NCBI GenBank assembly: GCA_951813555.1
Contig: OX638344.1
Span: 2,918,475-2,975,075, forward strand
Direction of reading: 5' to 3'
Length of the DNA stretch: 56,601 nt
Source: an uncultured Acidimicrobiales bacterium
GTDB lineage: Bacteria; Actinomycetota; Acidimicrobiia; Acidimicrobiales; Bin134
The notes under the pieces are model-generated. The model was given only the letters and a program-made list of their open reading frames with translations, was not told the DNA's origin and ran no database searches. This document shows, in pieces, positions 38,323-47,915 of this stretch. Numbering within the stretch: the first letter of the stretch is position 1; every line of letters starts with the position of its first letter. Position numbers and translations under genes: made by a program.

Positions 38323-38787
38323 CTATTCCTCGGGCAGCACCGCTGCCAGGTTGGAAGCGGTGTTCTTGGGGCTGATCTTGTACCAGTTGTGCTCTAGGCG
38401 GCCGTCGGCACCCACCAAGAAGGCCGAGCGGACGACGCCCCAATAAGTCCTGCCGTACATCTTCTTCTCCTGCCACACGCCGAAGGCCTCGGCGGCCTCA
38501 TGATCTGGATCCGACAGCAGCGTGTAGCCGAGATCGCACTTCTCATCGAACCGCTTCTGGCGATCGGGCTTGTCTCCGCTGATGCCCACCGCAGCGATAC
38601 CACGTTCTACGGCGATGTCACGCACGCCGATCGCCTGGGTGGTTCAACCGGGGGTCAGGGCCTTCGGATAGAAGAAGAGCGCCAACCTCTGGCCGGCAAA
38701 GTCGTCCAGCGACACCTCGTTTCCGTTCTGATCCGTCAGGGTGAACGCCGGCGCAGGGTCGCCGGGAGACAACAGCCAATCAGCCAT
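38323..38787 (-). CDS. Bcp-type peroxiredoxin, predicted selenoprotein (in-frame TGA as Sec48)
   Basis: The frame from ATG 38787 encodes a 154-residue Bcp/AhpE-like peroxiredoxin if the TGA at 38644-38646 is read through. Upstream it reads PGDPAPAFTLTD and LFFYPKALTPG; downstream TTQAIGVRDIA, GISGDKPDRQKRF, LLSDPDHEAAEAFGVW and the conserved Arg120 (GVVRSAF). In Bcp proteins the peroxidatic cysteine follows YPKxxTPG and precedes T, exactly where the TGA lies, so residue 48 is predicted to be selenocysteine. Thr45 and Arg120, the other catalytic residues, are intact. The resolving cysteine of 2-Cys Bcp is absent; the only cysteine is Cys84. A hairpin follows the TGA (38599-38643). A pseudogene or sequencing error is the alternative, but the rest of the protein shows no decay. 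Confidence 0.8.
38599..38643 (-). promoter_or_regulatory. Predicted bacterial SECIS element after the in-frame TGA
   Basis: Counting from the base after TGA, ACCAC (1-5) pairs with GTGGT (41-45), closing a 45-base structure. Inside, two alternative upper stems are possible: GGCGAT (9-14) with ATCGCC (28-33), giving a 13-base loop starting CG; or CGGCG (15-19) with CGCCG (30-34), giving a 10-base loop starting TG, 19 bases from the TGA. The second fits the known bacterial SECIS rules (loop 3-14 bases, G in the first two positions, 16-37 bases from UGA). Such elements recruit SelB with Sec-tRNA. Confidence 0.65.
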
Positions 38788-38814
38788 GGGGCAAACTTAG
38801 CCGACTAAGGCGGA

Positions 38815-39093
38815 TCAGGTTCCCTTGACGGCTGCCTTGAGCCGGGCTCCGGCGCTGACCTTGCAGCCCTTGGCCGCGGCGATCTGGATAGTTTCGCCCG
38901 TGCGAGGATTGCGGCCGGTGCGGGCACCCCTCGAAGTCTGCTCGAAGGACACAAAACCGGTGATCGCTACCTTGTTGCCCAAGATGACCTGTTCAGTGAC
39001 AACGGTTTCCAGGCTGTTGAGCACAGCCTCCACGGAGCCCCTGGTCTCGCCGGTGCGCTCGCTGATGGTGCTGACCAACTCTGACTTGTTCAT
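38815..39093 (-). CDS. hup: HU-family DNA-binding protein
   Basis: A 92-residue HU-type nucleoid protein, with the N-terminal MNKSELVSTISERTG dimerisation helices and the DNA-binding arm motif GRNPRTGE (usually GRNPxTGE) that kinks DNA by proline intercalation. The protein is the short form without the long lysine/alanine tail seen in mycobacterial HupB. ATG 39093 is preceded by a perfect AGGAGG with 5-base spacing. The peroxiredoxin gene starts 27 bases downstream, so the two are probably co-transcribed. Confidence 0.95.
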   Translation of the reverse strand: MNKSELVSTISERTGETRGSVEAVLNSLETVVTEQVILGNKVAITGFVSFEQTSRGARTGRNPRTGETIQIAAAKGCKVSAGARLKAAVKGT

Positions 39094-39111
39094 GGAATCC
39101 TCCTAAATTGT

Positions 39112-39131
39112 GAATTACGAGAGTGTAATTC
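39112..39131 (-). promoter_or_regulatory. Palindrome and possible -10 in the hup leader
   Basis: GAATTAC (39112-39118) and GTAATTC (39125-39131) form a perfect 7-base inverted repeat around a 6-base centre. On the minus strand the repeat contains TACACT (39122-39127), which, with TTGTGT 16 bases upstream, is a possible promoter. The site could be an operator covering the -10 element or a hairpin near the 5' end of the hup mRNA. Confidence 0.45.
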
Positions 39132-39199
39132 AGTTGGCATTGGACACAAAGTCCTCAGAGTCAACCAGCCCGCCGAGGAAAAATGCCAAGTTCTCAGGC

Positions 39200-39975
39200 T
39201 CAATCCAGCGCTCGGCGGAACTGCCCGATCAATTCGCCCACCGCCATCGGACTTCCCTCACCCAGCATGCAGCGCACCACTGCAGAGCCCACCACGGCGC
39301 CGTCGGCCACCTGGCAGACCTCCTCGGCCTGCTCAGGGGTGCCCACCCCCACCCCCACCAGCACGGGCAGGTCAGTCATCTGCTTGAGCCTTTTGGCCAT
39401 GACCACCGCCGATGTCGCCAACTCGCCGCGCACCCCGGTCACCCCCAAAAGCCCCACCCCGTAGACAAATCCCCGCGTTCGGGCACAGATCCGGCCCAGC
39501 CGCTCGTCAGAGGCGGTGGGCGCAGCCAACAGCACGGTTTCCACTCCAGCAGCGTCGGCGGCCTCGCTCCACGGCCCGGCCTCCTCCAAGGGGAGATCGG
39601 GCAGGATGGCCGCCGCCACGCCCTGCTCGGCGAGAACCGAGGCGAACCGCTCCAGTCCGAACCGGAAGGCGATGTTGTAGTAGGTCATCACCGCCAGCGG
39701 AATGCCGATGTCGAGTCGTCCTAGGGCGTCGAGCACGCCCTGCGGGGTGATCCCGCCGGCCAGCGCACGGTCGTTGGCCTCCTGGATGACCGGTCCGTCC
39801 ATCACCGGATCGGAAAACGGAATGCCCACCTCTATCGCGTCGGCCCCGGCGTCGGCGGCCGCAGACAGCGTTGCCTGCCAGTCGCCCAGCCCTCCGGTGA
39901 CGTAGGGAACCAGCGCCTTGCCGCCCTGGGAGCGGCGGTTTCTCAGTGCGGCCTCCAAAGGGCCTGGTTCAGCGC

Positions 39976-39979
<4 letters not shown>
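39200..39979 (-). CDS. trpA: Tryptophan synthase alpha chain
   Basis: TrpA cleaves indole-3-glycerol phosphate to indole, which is channelled to TrpB. The 259-residue TIM-barrel protein has catalytic Glu50 and Asp61 in [11 protein letters not shown] and VMDGPVIQ, and the phosphate-binding [10 protein letters not shown] loop. The GTG start overlaps the trpB stop by 4 bases. It is the last gene of the hisI-trpE-ygfZ-trpF-trpB-trpA unit. Confidence 0.97.
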
Positions 39980-41144
<1,165 letters not shown>

Positions 41145-41148
<4 letters not shown>

Positions 41149-41822
41149 GGCAACAGCTCCTCCTGCCAGTCGTAGGGGGTGTATTCGTCCGGCTCCTGTT
41201 CGACGGGCTTGGAGTAAGCCGGCTCGGCCCCTCGGGCGGCGTTGATGAAGGCCCGCAACCTGGCCGGGTCCTTGCGGCCTGGCGACATCTCCACCCCGGT
41301 GGCCACATCCACCCCCCAGGGCCGGACCTTGGCGATGGCCGTGGCCACATTCTCAGGGGTCAGCCCACCGGCCATAAGCAGCCGGATACCGCCGGGTGCC
41401 CCCTCGGCCAGAGACCAGTCGAACACCTGGCCTGATCCGGGAGTATCTGAGTCCACCATCACGATGTCGGCGCCGTACCGGTCGGCTACCGACAGCGATG
41501 GGCTGCCTCCGGGGAAGGCCTTGATCACCGCGGGCACGCTCTCTCGAATCAGGCGAGTGTCTTCCATGCTCTCCCGGCCGGATAGCTGGGCGGCCTTGAG
41601 GCCGCAGCGGTTGACGATCTCGATCACCCGGCCGGGGGCTTCGTCTCGGAACACTCCCACGGTGAGAACGTCTGGTGGGAGGCGGCGGACGATCTCTTCC
41701 ACCCGGGGCGGGACGATCTGACGGGTCGATGGGGCCATGATGAATCCCACCGCGTCGGCCCCCAAAGCGGTGGCCAGCAAGGCATCGTCAGCGGTCGTGA
41801 TCCCGCAGATCTTGATGAACAC
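41145..41822 (-). CDS. trpF: Phosphoribosylanthranilate isomerase
   Basis: TrpF performs the Amadori rearrangement in tryptophan synthesis. The protein begins [10 protein letters not shown], with the family's catalytic cysteine, and continues with [20 protein letters not shown], the catalytic aspartate region [12 protein letters not shown], and [12 protein letters not shown]. An acidic tail of about 25 residues extends past the barrel. GTG 41822 is favoured because TrpF proteins start right at the first strand; TTG 41831 is also in frame. Many actinobacteria lack trpF and use the dual-function HisA (PriA), so a separate trpF close to hisA is notable. Confidence 0.93.
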
Positions 41823-41872
41823 TGGTTCCAAACTACCGGCTCAATCTCTCAACAAATGGGTTCTGTGCCCGA

Positions 41873-42724
41873 TCAGCGGGGAACGGCTGATGCACGGGCC
41901 GGGCAATCGGCCACCCGCACCTCGGCCGGCATCTCAACGGCGCGCCTGATGTAGCCCAAAGCCACGGTGGATCCGATGGCCGCGTCCCAAGCCGCGCTGG
42001 TGACGGTGCCGACGTCGGCGCCGTCAGCGCTGGTGATTTGGTTGCCGCCTGCCAGGCTGGCCCGGCCTGGCAGGGACAGTACCCGTAGGTAACGGGGGGC
42101 GGTGCTGCCTCGGGAGTCCATGCGGGCGACCAGCTCCTGGCCGGTAAAGCACCCTTTGGTAAAGCTCACCGTGAAGGGCACTACCTCGGCCTCGGCGGGA
42201 ATGGTGCGGTCGTCGATGTCGACCCCCATTCGGGGAAACCCCGCCCTGATCCGGTGCGCCTCCAGGGTTTCTGCGTCGACGCTGGGCACATCCGCCGACA
42301 CCTGCGGCGCCGGGCCGAGCACGTCGATCCCCCCGGTGGGGACCGGGCCGACGATCTCGCCGGAAACGACTGCTTCGGCTGCTCCCGGACCCCGAACGGC
42401 AAAGCACTGCCAGTCCAGCGGCTCCAGAGTCACTTCGGTGCGCAGCATGAAGCGCTCGAGTCGAGCGATGACCTGGTCCAGCGGGCCGTCGGTGTCCAGA
42501 ACGAACCGGTCGGCAGCCTGCCGGGTCACCCGCACCAAGGCATCGATACGCCCTTGGGGTTGCAAGATCAGCGACCAGGCCGACTGGCCTTCGGCCAACC
42601 CGGCGACATCCTGGCTGAGCTGCCCTTGCAAGAAGTCCTCGGCATCGGGCCCGGTCACCGCCAGCACACCCCGCTCGGTGGGGCAGGCCCCGACCGTGGT
42701 CGACAGGTCTACGGGACCGGTCAC
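41873..42724 (-). CDS. ygfZ: YgfZ/GcvT-family folate-binding protein
   Basis: A 283-residue member of the YgfZ (IBA57-like) family, tetrahydrofolate-binding proteins that help assemble or repair certain iron-sulfur clusters. The signature K-G-C-[FY]-x-G-Q-E is present as FTKGCFTGQELVARM, and the N-terminal VTGPDAEDFLQGQLSQDV is typical. GTG 42724 overlaps the trpE stop (GTGA at 42721-42724), which is preferred over the first upstream start at 42796 inside trpE. Its insertion between trpE and trpF is unusual; a functional link to tryptophan synthesis is not obvious. Confidence 0.9.
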   Translation of the reverse strand: MTGPVDLSTTVGACPTERGVLAVTGPDAEDFLQGQLSQDVAGLAEGQSAWSLILQPQGRIDALVRVTRQAADRFVLDTDGPLDQVIARLERFMLRTEVTLEPLDWQCFAVRGPGAAEAVVSGEIVGPVPTGGIDVLGPAPQVSADVPSVDAETLEAHRIRAGFPRMGVDIDDRTIPAEAEVVPFTVSFTKGCFTGQELVARMDSRGSTAPRYLRVLSLPGRASLAGGNQITSADGADVGTVTSAAWDAAIGSTVALGYIRRAVEMPAEVRVADCPARASAVPR

Positions 42725-44238
42725 GACCCTCGGCTCCGGCTCATCCGCCGGGCGGCGGGCACGGCCAACAAGAGGGCTCGGGCCTTGTTGCGGCACTCCA
42801 GGTCTTCCTGTTCGGGGATGCTGTCGGCCACGATGCCGGCCCCGGCCTGCACGGAGGCCCGTTCCCCCTGGATAACCATGGTGCGGATGGCGATGGCGGT
42901 GTCGATGTTTCCCGAGAAGTCCAGGTAGCCGACCACGCCCGCGTAGGGGCCGCGTTTCACCGGCTCCAAGTCGTCGATGATCTCCATGGCCCGCACTTTT
43001 GGCGCCCCCGACACTGTGCCCGCGGGCAGGGTGGCCCGCAGCACGTCCACCGGGGTGCGCCCGGGGGCCAGATCACCCGATACCTGCGAGGTCAGGTGCA
43101 TGACGTGGCTGTAGCGCTCCAGGGTCATCATCTCGTCCACCGTCTCGGTGCCGAAAGTCACCACCCGGCCGACGTCGTTGCGGGCCAAGTCCAAGAGCAT
43201 GATGTGCTCGGCGATTTCTTTGGGGTGTTCGGACAGCTCGGCTGCCATCCGGCGTTCCTCCGCGTCGGTGCGGCCCCGGCGCCGGGTACCGGCGATGGGG
43301 CGGGAGATGACCCGCCCGTCGAGCAGCTGCACCATCGGCTCCGGCGAGCACCCCACCAGCGACACCTCGGGCAGGCGCACGAAGTACATGTAGGGGCTGG
43401 GGTTCACCTGGCGCAGCGAGCGGTACACGTCGAACGGCTCGGCTTGCAGGTCGAAGTCGTACCGTTGGGCCAGCACCACCTGAAAGATATCCCCGGCGAG
43501 GATGTGCTCTTTGGCGGCTTCCACCGCGTCGCAGAAACTCTGCGAGCCCATGCTGGACGCCACCTCCGGCAGCTGCTCGCCTTCCTCTGGGGGCTCCAAC
43601 AGCGGCTCGGCCACCGGACGGGCCCCATCGGCGGCCAGCTGCTCGAGGGCGGACAACGCTCGGTCGTAGGCGCCATCGATCTCGGCAGATGAAGCGCCGG
43701 GGGGGATGATCACGTTCTCGATCAGGGTCACCCGCTGTCGCCAGTGGTCGAACACGGCTAGCTCCCCGATCACCGACAGCGCCGCATCGGGCAGTCCCTG
43801 GTCGTCTTCGGGCACGTTGGGCAGATGCTCCACTTCCCGCACCACGTCGTAGCCCAGATAGCCCATGAGACCACCGTGCAGGGGAGGCAGCTCGTCGATT
43901 GCCGGGGAGCGCCACTGCGACAAGATGTACTCCACTGCGGCCAAAATCCCCTGGTCGAGCGGGGTTCCCTCTGGGAACTCCCCGGTGGAAGTCACATGGC
44001 GGCCGCGGGCCACCAGGGTGCCCAGGGGGCGGCGGCCGATGAAGGAGAAACGGCTCCAACGCTCGCCGTGCTCCACCGACTCGAGCAGGAAACCGGGCTC
44101 TCGGCCCACGGTGCGCACGAAAGCGGCCACTGGGGTGGTGAGGTCGGCCACCAGCTCCCGCCACACCGGGACCACCGTCCACTCGGCGGCCAGCCGGTGG
44201 AATTCGCGGCGATCGGGGCTGGTTGCAGGTCGGGTCAC
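42721..44238 (-). CDS. trpE: Anthranilate synthase component I
   Basis: TrpE makes anthranilate from chorismate. The 505-residue protein carries the chorismate-binding tracts [57 protein letters not shown] and [15 protein letters not shown]. The N-terminal LLES motif and the following S fit tryptophan feedback control. GTG 44238 overlaps the hisI stop (GTGA) and gives the usual actinobacterial start (VTRPATSP); the frame extends to 44304 inside hisI but that part lacks similarity. The glutaminase partner trpG is not in the window, nor are trpC and trpD. Confidence 0.96.
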   Translation of the reverse strand: MTRPATSPDRREFHRLAAEWTVVPVWRELVADLTTPVAAFVRTVGREPGFLLESVEHGERWSRFSFIGRRPLGTLVARGRHVTSTGEFPEGTPLDQGILAAVEYILSQWRSPAIDELPPLHGGLMGYLGYDVVREVEHLPNVPEDDQGLPDAALSVIGELAVFDHWRQRVTLIENVIIPPGASSAEIDGAYDRALSALEQLAADGARPVAEPLLEPPEEGEQLPEVASSMGSQSFCDAVEAAKEHILAGDIFQVVLAQRYDFDLQAEPFDVYRSLRQVNPSPYMYFVRLPEVSLVGCSPEPMVQLLDGRVISRPIAGTRRRGRTDAEERRMAAELSEHPKEIAEHIMLLDLARNDVGRVVTFGTETVDEMMTLERYSHVMHLTSQVSGDLAPGRTPVDVLRATLPAGTVSGAPKVRAMEIIDDLEPVKRGPYAGVVGYLDFSGNIDTAIAIRTMVIQGERASVQAGAGIVADSIPEQEDLECRNKARALLLAVPAARRMSRSRGS

Positions 44239-44612
44239 GGAGAATGCGAGGGAATCGACTCGTCGAATGACCGGAAAAAGCATGAGTACTCCCCGGTGTG
44301 GCACGCCCCCCGGCCCTCCTGCTCCACGGTGAGGAGCAGGGCGTCGCCGTCGCAGTCGTAGTAGGCCCCCCGGAGGTACTGGCGGTCGCCGGAGGTCTCT
44401 CCCTTACACCAGTACTCCTGGCGCGACCGGCTCCAGAACCAGGTGCGGCCGGTCTCCAGCGTGCGCTCCAGGGACTCCCGGTTCATCCACGCCATCATCA
44501 GAACCTGTCCTCCCTCGTGCTCCTGCACGATGGCGGGAACCAGCCCGTCATCGTTGAACACCACCTCGTCCAGCGCCCCAGGCGCAGCCTCTATAGGCGT
44601 CGTTGCCGGCAT
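44235..44612 (-). CDS. hisI: Phosphoribosyl-AMP cyclohydrolase
   Basis: HisI opens the adenine ring in histidine synthesis. The 125-residue protein has [36 protein letters not shown] and the metal-binding DCDGDALLL and [10 protein letters not shown] motifs with three cysteines. It is the stand-alone cyclohydrolase with no HisE pyrophosphohydrolase fused. It overlaps trpE by 4 bases and so joins a histidine gene to a tryptophan operon. Confidence 0.96.
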   Translation of the reverse strand: MPATTPIEAAPGALDEVVFNDDGLVPAIVQEHEGGQVLMMAWMNRESLERTLETGRTWFWSRSRQEYWCKGETSGDRQYLRGAYYDCDGDALLLTVEQEGRGACHTGEYSCFFRSFDESIPSHSP

Positions 44613-44685
44613 GGCCCCATCGTAGGATCATCGCCCCGACTAATTGGTGCCATTTGGCGTCAACACTCGCCATCCAGGGGCAGGG

Positions 44686-45042
44686 TCAGAGATACAGGCC
44701 CGTGCTGCCCTCGTCGAGGCGGGGGGCGGCCACCGCGTGGATGTCCCGCTCGCGCAAGATGAGGTAGTCGGCGCCTCGCACCTCCACCTCGTAGCGGTCC
44801 TCAGGGTTGAACAGCACCTGGTCGCCGGCTTCGACGGTGCGAACGTTGGGTCCCACCGCAATGGCCCCGGCCCAGGCCAGTCGCTTGCCCACCTGGGCAG
44901 TGGCCGGGATGAGAATTCCACCGGTGGAGCGCCGCTCCCCCTCCGGCGCATCGAGCTGCACCAAGATGCGATCGTTCAGCATCTTGATGGGGAGCTTGTC
45001 CTCGGGCGCGACCTGACGTGCGGAGTTTGCTGCCTTGGCCAT
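44686..45042 (-). CDS. groES: GroES-like co-chaperonin
   Basis: A 118-residue GroES/Cpn10-family protein. The conserved fold starts at MLNDRILVQLD, with the mobile loop STGGILIPATAQ and the tract GDQVLFNPEDRYEVEV-x-G-x-DYLIL. It carries about 20 extra N-terminal residues and a longer C-terminus than a typical 97-residue GroES, and no groEL gene is next to it. It may be a second, divergent GroES paralogue. It lies between hisF and hisI on the same strand, divergent from the alpha/beta-hydrolase gene by 27 bases. Confidence 0.88.
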   Translation of the reverse strand: MAKAANSARQVAPEDKLPIKMLNDRILVQLDAPEGERRSTGGILIPATAQVGKRLAWAGAIAVGPNVRTVEAGDQVLFNPEDRYEVEVRGADYLILRERDIHAVAAPRLDEGSTGLYL

Positions 45043-45069
45043 GGGGTGACAACGCTACCGTGCTGTTTG

Positions 45070-45705
45070 ATGACAGACGATTTCGGGCCGACTTCCACCA
45101 CGCTTGCCACCGCGGATGGCCTTAGCCTCGAGGCGCAATGGGCGGTGCCCGCTCAACATCGGGCCAGGGTCGTGATCGCCCACCCCCACCCCCAGCACGG
45201 GGGCAACATGCACTCGTTGGTGGTATCGACCCTGTTCACCCACCTGGTGGGCTCCGGCTGTGGGGTGCTGCGGTTCAACTTCCGAGGAGTGGGCCGATCC
45301 GAGGGTGAGCACGACTTTGGCGAGGGTGAGCAGCTGGACGTGCGGGCCGCGGTCGATGCCCTGGCCGCAGGTGGTGCCGGTCAAGCCCCTCTGGTGCTGG
45401 CTGGTTGGTCGTTCGGGGCCGATCTGGCCTTGACCTGCGATGCCCCCGAGCTGTCCGGATGGTTCCTTGTGGCCCCCCCGCTGCGGGTGCTGGGCGACGA
45501 CCGGTTCAAGGCCGCTCCTGATCCCCGCCCCAAGTGGCTGGCCGTGCCTGAGCGAGACCAGTTCAATCCTCCCGATCAGGCCCAAGCCGCCATCGCCGAC
45601 TGGGCCAACGCCGAAATCCACCCCATCGGCGGCGCCGACCACTTCCTGGTGGGCCGCACCGACAAGCTCAACGCCCTTATCGACGGCTTTTTGTCTGCTC
45701 TCTAG
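45070..45705 (+). CDS. Alpha/beta-hydrolase (dienelactone hydrolase-like)
   Basis: A 211-residue alpha/beta-hydrolase. The oxyanion-hole motif is HPHPQHGGNMHS, the nucleophile elbow is AGWSFGADLAL (G-x-S-x-G), and the catalytic histidine lies in GGADHFLVG. The HPHPxxGGxMxxxVV start and the RFNFRGVGRSEG tract are typical of a small uncharacterised hydrolase group. ATG 45070 is the first sensible start; the frame upstream runs antisense to groES and is rejected. It is the only plus-strand gene inside the histidine-tryptophan block. Confidence 0.87.
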   Translation: MTDDFGPTSTTLATADGLSLEAQWAVPAQHRARVVIAHPHPQHGGNMHSLVVSTLFTHLVGSGCGVLRFNFRGVGRSEGEHDFGEGEQLDVRAAVDALAAGGAGQAPLVLAGWSFGADLALTCDAPELSGWFLVAPPLRVLGDDRFKAAPDPRPKWLAVPERDQFNPPDQAQAAIADWANAEIHPIGGADHFLVGRTDKLNALIDGFLSAL

Positions 45706-45722
45706 CCCGGCAGAGCTGCTGC

Positions 45723-46565
45723 TCAGGCGTCGGCGGGGCGGATGGGGATACCGGCGGCTGCCATGTGGGACTTGGCCTCGGCCACGGTGTGCTCGCCGAA
45801 GTGGAAGATGGAAGCGGCCAGCACGGCGTCGGCCCGGCCCTCGAGCACACCCTCCACCAGATGGTCCAGGGTGCCCACTCCCCCGCTGGCGATCACCGGG
45901 ACGTTGACCACCTCGACCACCGCCCGGGTCAGCTCCAGGTCGAAGCCGTCGCGGGTGCCGTCGCGGTCCATGGATGTGAGCAGGATCTCTCCCGCGCCCA
46001 GTTCGGCCACCCGGATGGCATAGGCGATGGCATTGATCCCAGTGGGGGTGCGGCCACCATGGGTGAACACTTCGAAGGGGAAGGCGCCGCCGTCGGTGCG
46101 ACGGGCATCGATGGACAGATCCCCGTCCAAGATAGGGGCACCAGTGCGCCTGACATCAATTGAGGCGACAGCGCACTGGCTGCCGAACTCATCGGCGATC
46201 TCGGCCACCAGTGCGGGGCGGTTCACCGCCGCGGTGTTCACCGAAACCTTGTCGGCCCCGGCCCGCAGCAGGAGGCGGGCGTCGTCCACGGTGCGGATTC
46301 CCCCGCCGATGGTGAACGGGATGAACACCTCCTCAGCGGTGCGGTGTACCAATTCCACCGTGGTTTCCCGCCGATCCGACGATGCGGTGATGTCCAAGAA
46401 CACCACCTCGTCGGCCCCCTGCTGGTCGTAGCGGGCGGCCAGCTCCACCGGATCTCCGGCGTCGGCGAGGTCTACGAAGTTGACCCCTTTGACCACCCGG
46501 CCTGCGTCGACGTCCAGGCAGGGGATGACCCGGGCATTGCTGGGCACAGTGTCCGACGAGCTCAT
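45723..46565 (-). CDS. hisF: Imidazole glycerol phosphate synthase, cyclase subunit
   Basis: HisF forms the imidazole ring with ammonia delivered by HisH. The 280-residue beta/alpha barrel has [15 protein letters not shown] (catalytic Asp18), [20 protein letters not shown], a second catalytic aspartate in VASIDVRR, and [14 protein letters not shown]. Its ATG overlaps the hisA stop (ATGA, 46562-46565). A longer frame reading into hisA is a shadow. Confidence 0.97.
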   Translation of the reverse strand: MSSSDTVPSNARVIPCLDVDAGRVVKGVNFVDLADAGDPVELAARYDQQGADEVVFLDITASSDRRETTVELVHRTAEEVFIPFTIGGGIRTVDDARLLLRAGADKVSVNTAAVNRPALVAEIADEFGSQCAVASIDVRRTGAPILDGDLSIDARRTDGGAFPFEVFTHGGRTPTGINAIAYAIRVAELGAGEILLTSMDRDGTRDGFDLELTRAVVEVVNVPVIASGGVGTLDHLVEGVLEGRADAVLAASIFHFGEHTVAEAKSHMAAAGIPIRPADA

Positions 46566-47287
46566 CGGTCCAGTGTCTCCAGGGCCTGCTCTACGGTGAA
46601 GCGGCCCTCGTACAGCGCACGGCCCACGATCACTCCGGCCAGCCGCCGGCTGTCGTGGCTGATCGCGGCCAACGCGGTCAGGTCGCCCAGCTCCGCCACC
46701 CCGCCAGAAGCGATTACCGCTAACCCGGTGACGGCCAGTACTTCGGCCAGGCCCTCGGTGTCGGGCCCGCTCATAGTTCCGTCCCGGCTGATATCGGTGA
46801 CCGCCACCGCTTCGGCCCCCGAAGACTCGAAGCGGGCAGCCAGCTCCAGCAGGTCTCCGCCGCCGCCTCGCTCCCACCCGTGGGTAGCCACATCCCGGCC
46901 CCGGGCGTCCAGTCCCACCACCACCGGCTGGCAGGCGGCCACCTGGGCCACCAAGAGGGGGTTCTCCACCGCGGCAGTGCCGATCACCACCCGGGACACC
47001 CCGGCATCGGCCAGCGCATTGGCCGCGTTTAGGCTGCGGATCCCCCCGCTGGCTTGAACCGGTACGTCCACCGCAGCGGCGATGGCTGCAATCACCGGTA
47101 GATTGACCTGCTCCCCGGTGCGCGCCGCGTCCAGGTCCACCACGTGCAGCCACGACGCCCCAGCGTTGGCGAACTTCAGGGCCTGACTCACTGGGTCGTT
47201 GCTGTAGACGGTCTCGGTATCGTACGAACCCTGGTAGAGCCGCACACAGCGGCCGGCCCGCAGGTCGATGGCCGGGTAGAGCTGCAT
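46562..47287 (-). CDS. hisA: ProFAR isomerase (HisA)
   Basis: HisA carries out an Amadori rearrangement on ProFAR in histidine synthesis. The 241-residue barrel begins [20 protein letters not shown] with catalytic Asp8, followed by [29 protein letters not shown] and [12 protein letters not shown]. In many actinobacteria the equivalent PriA also does the TrpF reaction; here a separate trpF exists, so this protein may be specialised. It starts 4 bases after the hisH stop. Confidence 0.96.
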   Translation of the reverse strand: MQLYPAIDLRAGRCVRLYQGSYDTETVYSNDPVSQALKFANAGASWLHVVDLDAARTGEQVNLPVIAAIAAAVDVPVQASGGIRSLNAANALADAGVSRVVIGTAAVENPLLVAQVAACQPVVVGLDARGRDVATHGWERGGGGDLLELAARFESSGAEAVAVTDISRDGTMSGPDTEGLAEVLAVTGLAVIASGGVAELGDLTALAAISHDSRRLAGVIVGRALYEGRFTVEQALETLDR

Positions 47288-47291
47288 GTCA

Positions 47292-47915
47292 CTACCGAAC
47301 TGCCGCGGTTCGGGCCTGGTTCACGAAGTTCTCCAGCAGCCGAAGGCCAGGACGGGCCGACTTCTCGGGGTGGAACTGAGTGGCCCACACGTTGTCGTCT
47401 GCAATTGCTGCCGCCACCGGACCGCCATAGTCGCAGGTGGCGGCCACGTTGTCGGCCATTGGAGCGACAAAGGAGTGGACAAAGTACACCCAAGCCCCGT
47501 CCAGGCTCTCCAGCAGCGGGCTGGGACCGCGCACCTCGAGGCGGTTCCACTGCATTTGGGGCCGCTTCACGTTGCCGGGCAGCAGATGCACAGTACCGGG
47601 CAGAATGCCCAGGCCAGCGATACCGGGTGCTTCCTCAGACCCCTCGTAGAGAAGCTGCAAACCGATGCAGATGCCCAGAAACGGTCGGCCGTCAGCGGCG
47701 GCAGCACGGGCCTGTTTGTCGAGACCGGTTTCTTCGAGTGCGGCCATGCATGGCCCGAAGGCTCCCACCCCGGGCAGCACCACCCCATCGGCGTCGGCTA
47801 TCACCCCGGGATCGGCGGTCAGCCGGGCGTCGGCCCCCATGCGCTCCAGGCTCTTCTGGGCTGAGCGGAGGTTGCCGATGCCGTAGTCCAACACCGCGAT
47901 CAGCGGTCGGGTCAC
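47292..47915 (-). CDS. hisH: Imidazole glycerol phosphate synthase, glutaminase subunit
   Basis: HisH releases ammonia from glutamine and passes it to HisF. The 207-residue class I glutaminase has the nucleophile Cys83 in FLGICIGLQLL and the His-Glu pair in TQFHPEKS; DYGIGNLRS and LPGVGAFG are typical of HisH. GTG 47915 overlaps the hisB stop (GTGA), fixing the start; the longer frame upstream is a shadow of hisB. Confidence 0.97.
   Translation of the reverse strand: MTRPLIAVLDYGIGNLRSAQKSLERMGADARLTADPGVIADADGVVLPGVGAFGPCMAALEETGLDKQARAAAADGRPFLGICIGLQLLYEGSEEAPGIAGLGILPGTVHLLPGNVKRPQMQWNRLEVRGPSPLLESLDGAWVYFVHSFVAPMADNVAATCDYGGPVAAAIADDNVWATQFHPEKSARPGLRLLENFVNQARTAAVR

Noticed and set aside
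38323..38625. Peroxiredoxin as a simple 100-codon gene starting at 38625
   Set aside because: That start would omit the catalytic motif; the upstream 54 codons encode the missing domain in the same frame, so the TGA reading is better.
38323..38787. Peroxiredoxin as a nonsense pseudogene
   Set aside because: Not excluded, but the only defect is TGA at the exact catalytic codon, the rest is conserved, and a SECIS-like hairpin follows.
39110..39724. Plus-strand frame opposite trpA
   Set aside because: Antisense to a complete trpA and lacking recognisable motifs.
42725..42796. Upstream start for ygfZ at 42796
   Set aside because: It would overlap trpE by 76 bases and adds residues without similarity; GTG 42724 overlapping the trpE stop fits the operon pattern.
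44613..44685. Tryptophan or histidine leader peptide and attenuator
   Set aside because: No short frame with clustered Trp or His codons or paired hairpins is visible in front of hisI, trpE or hisD.
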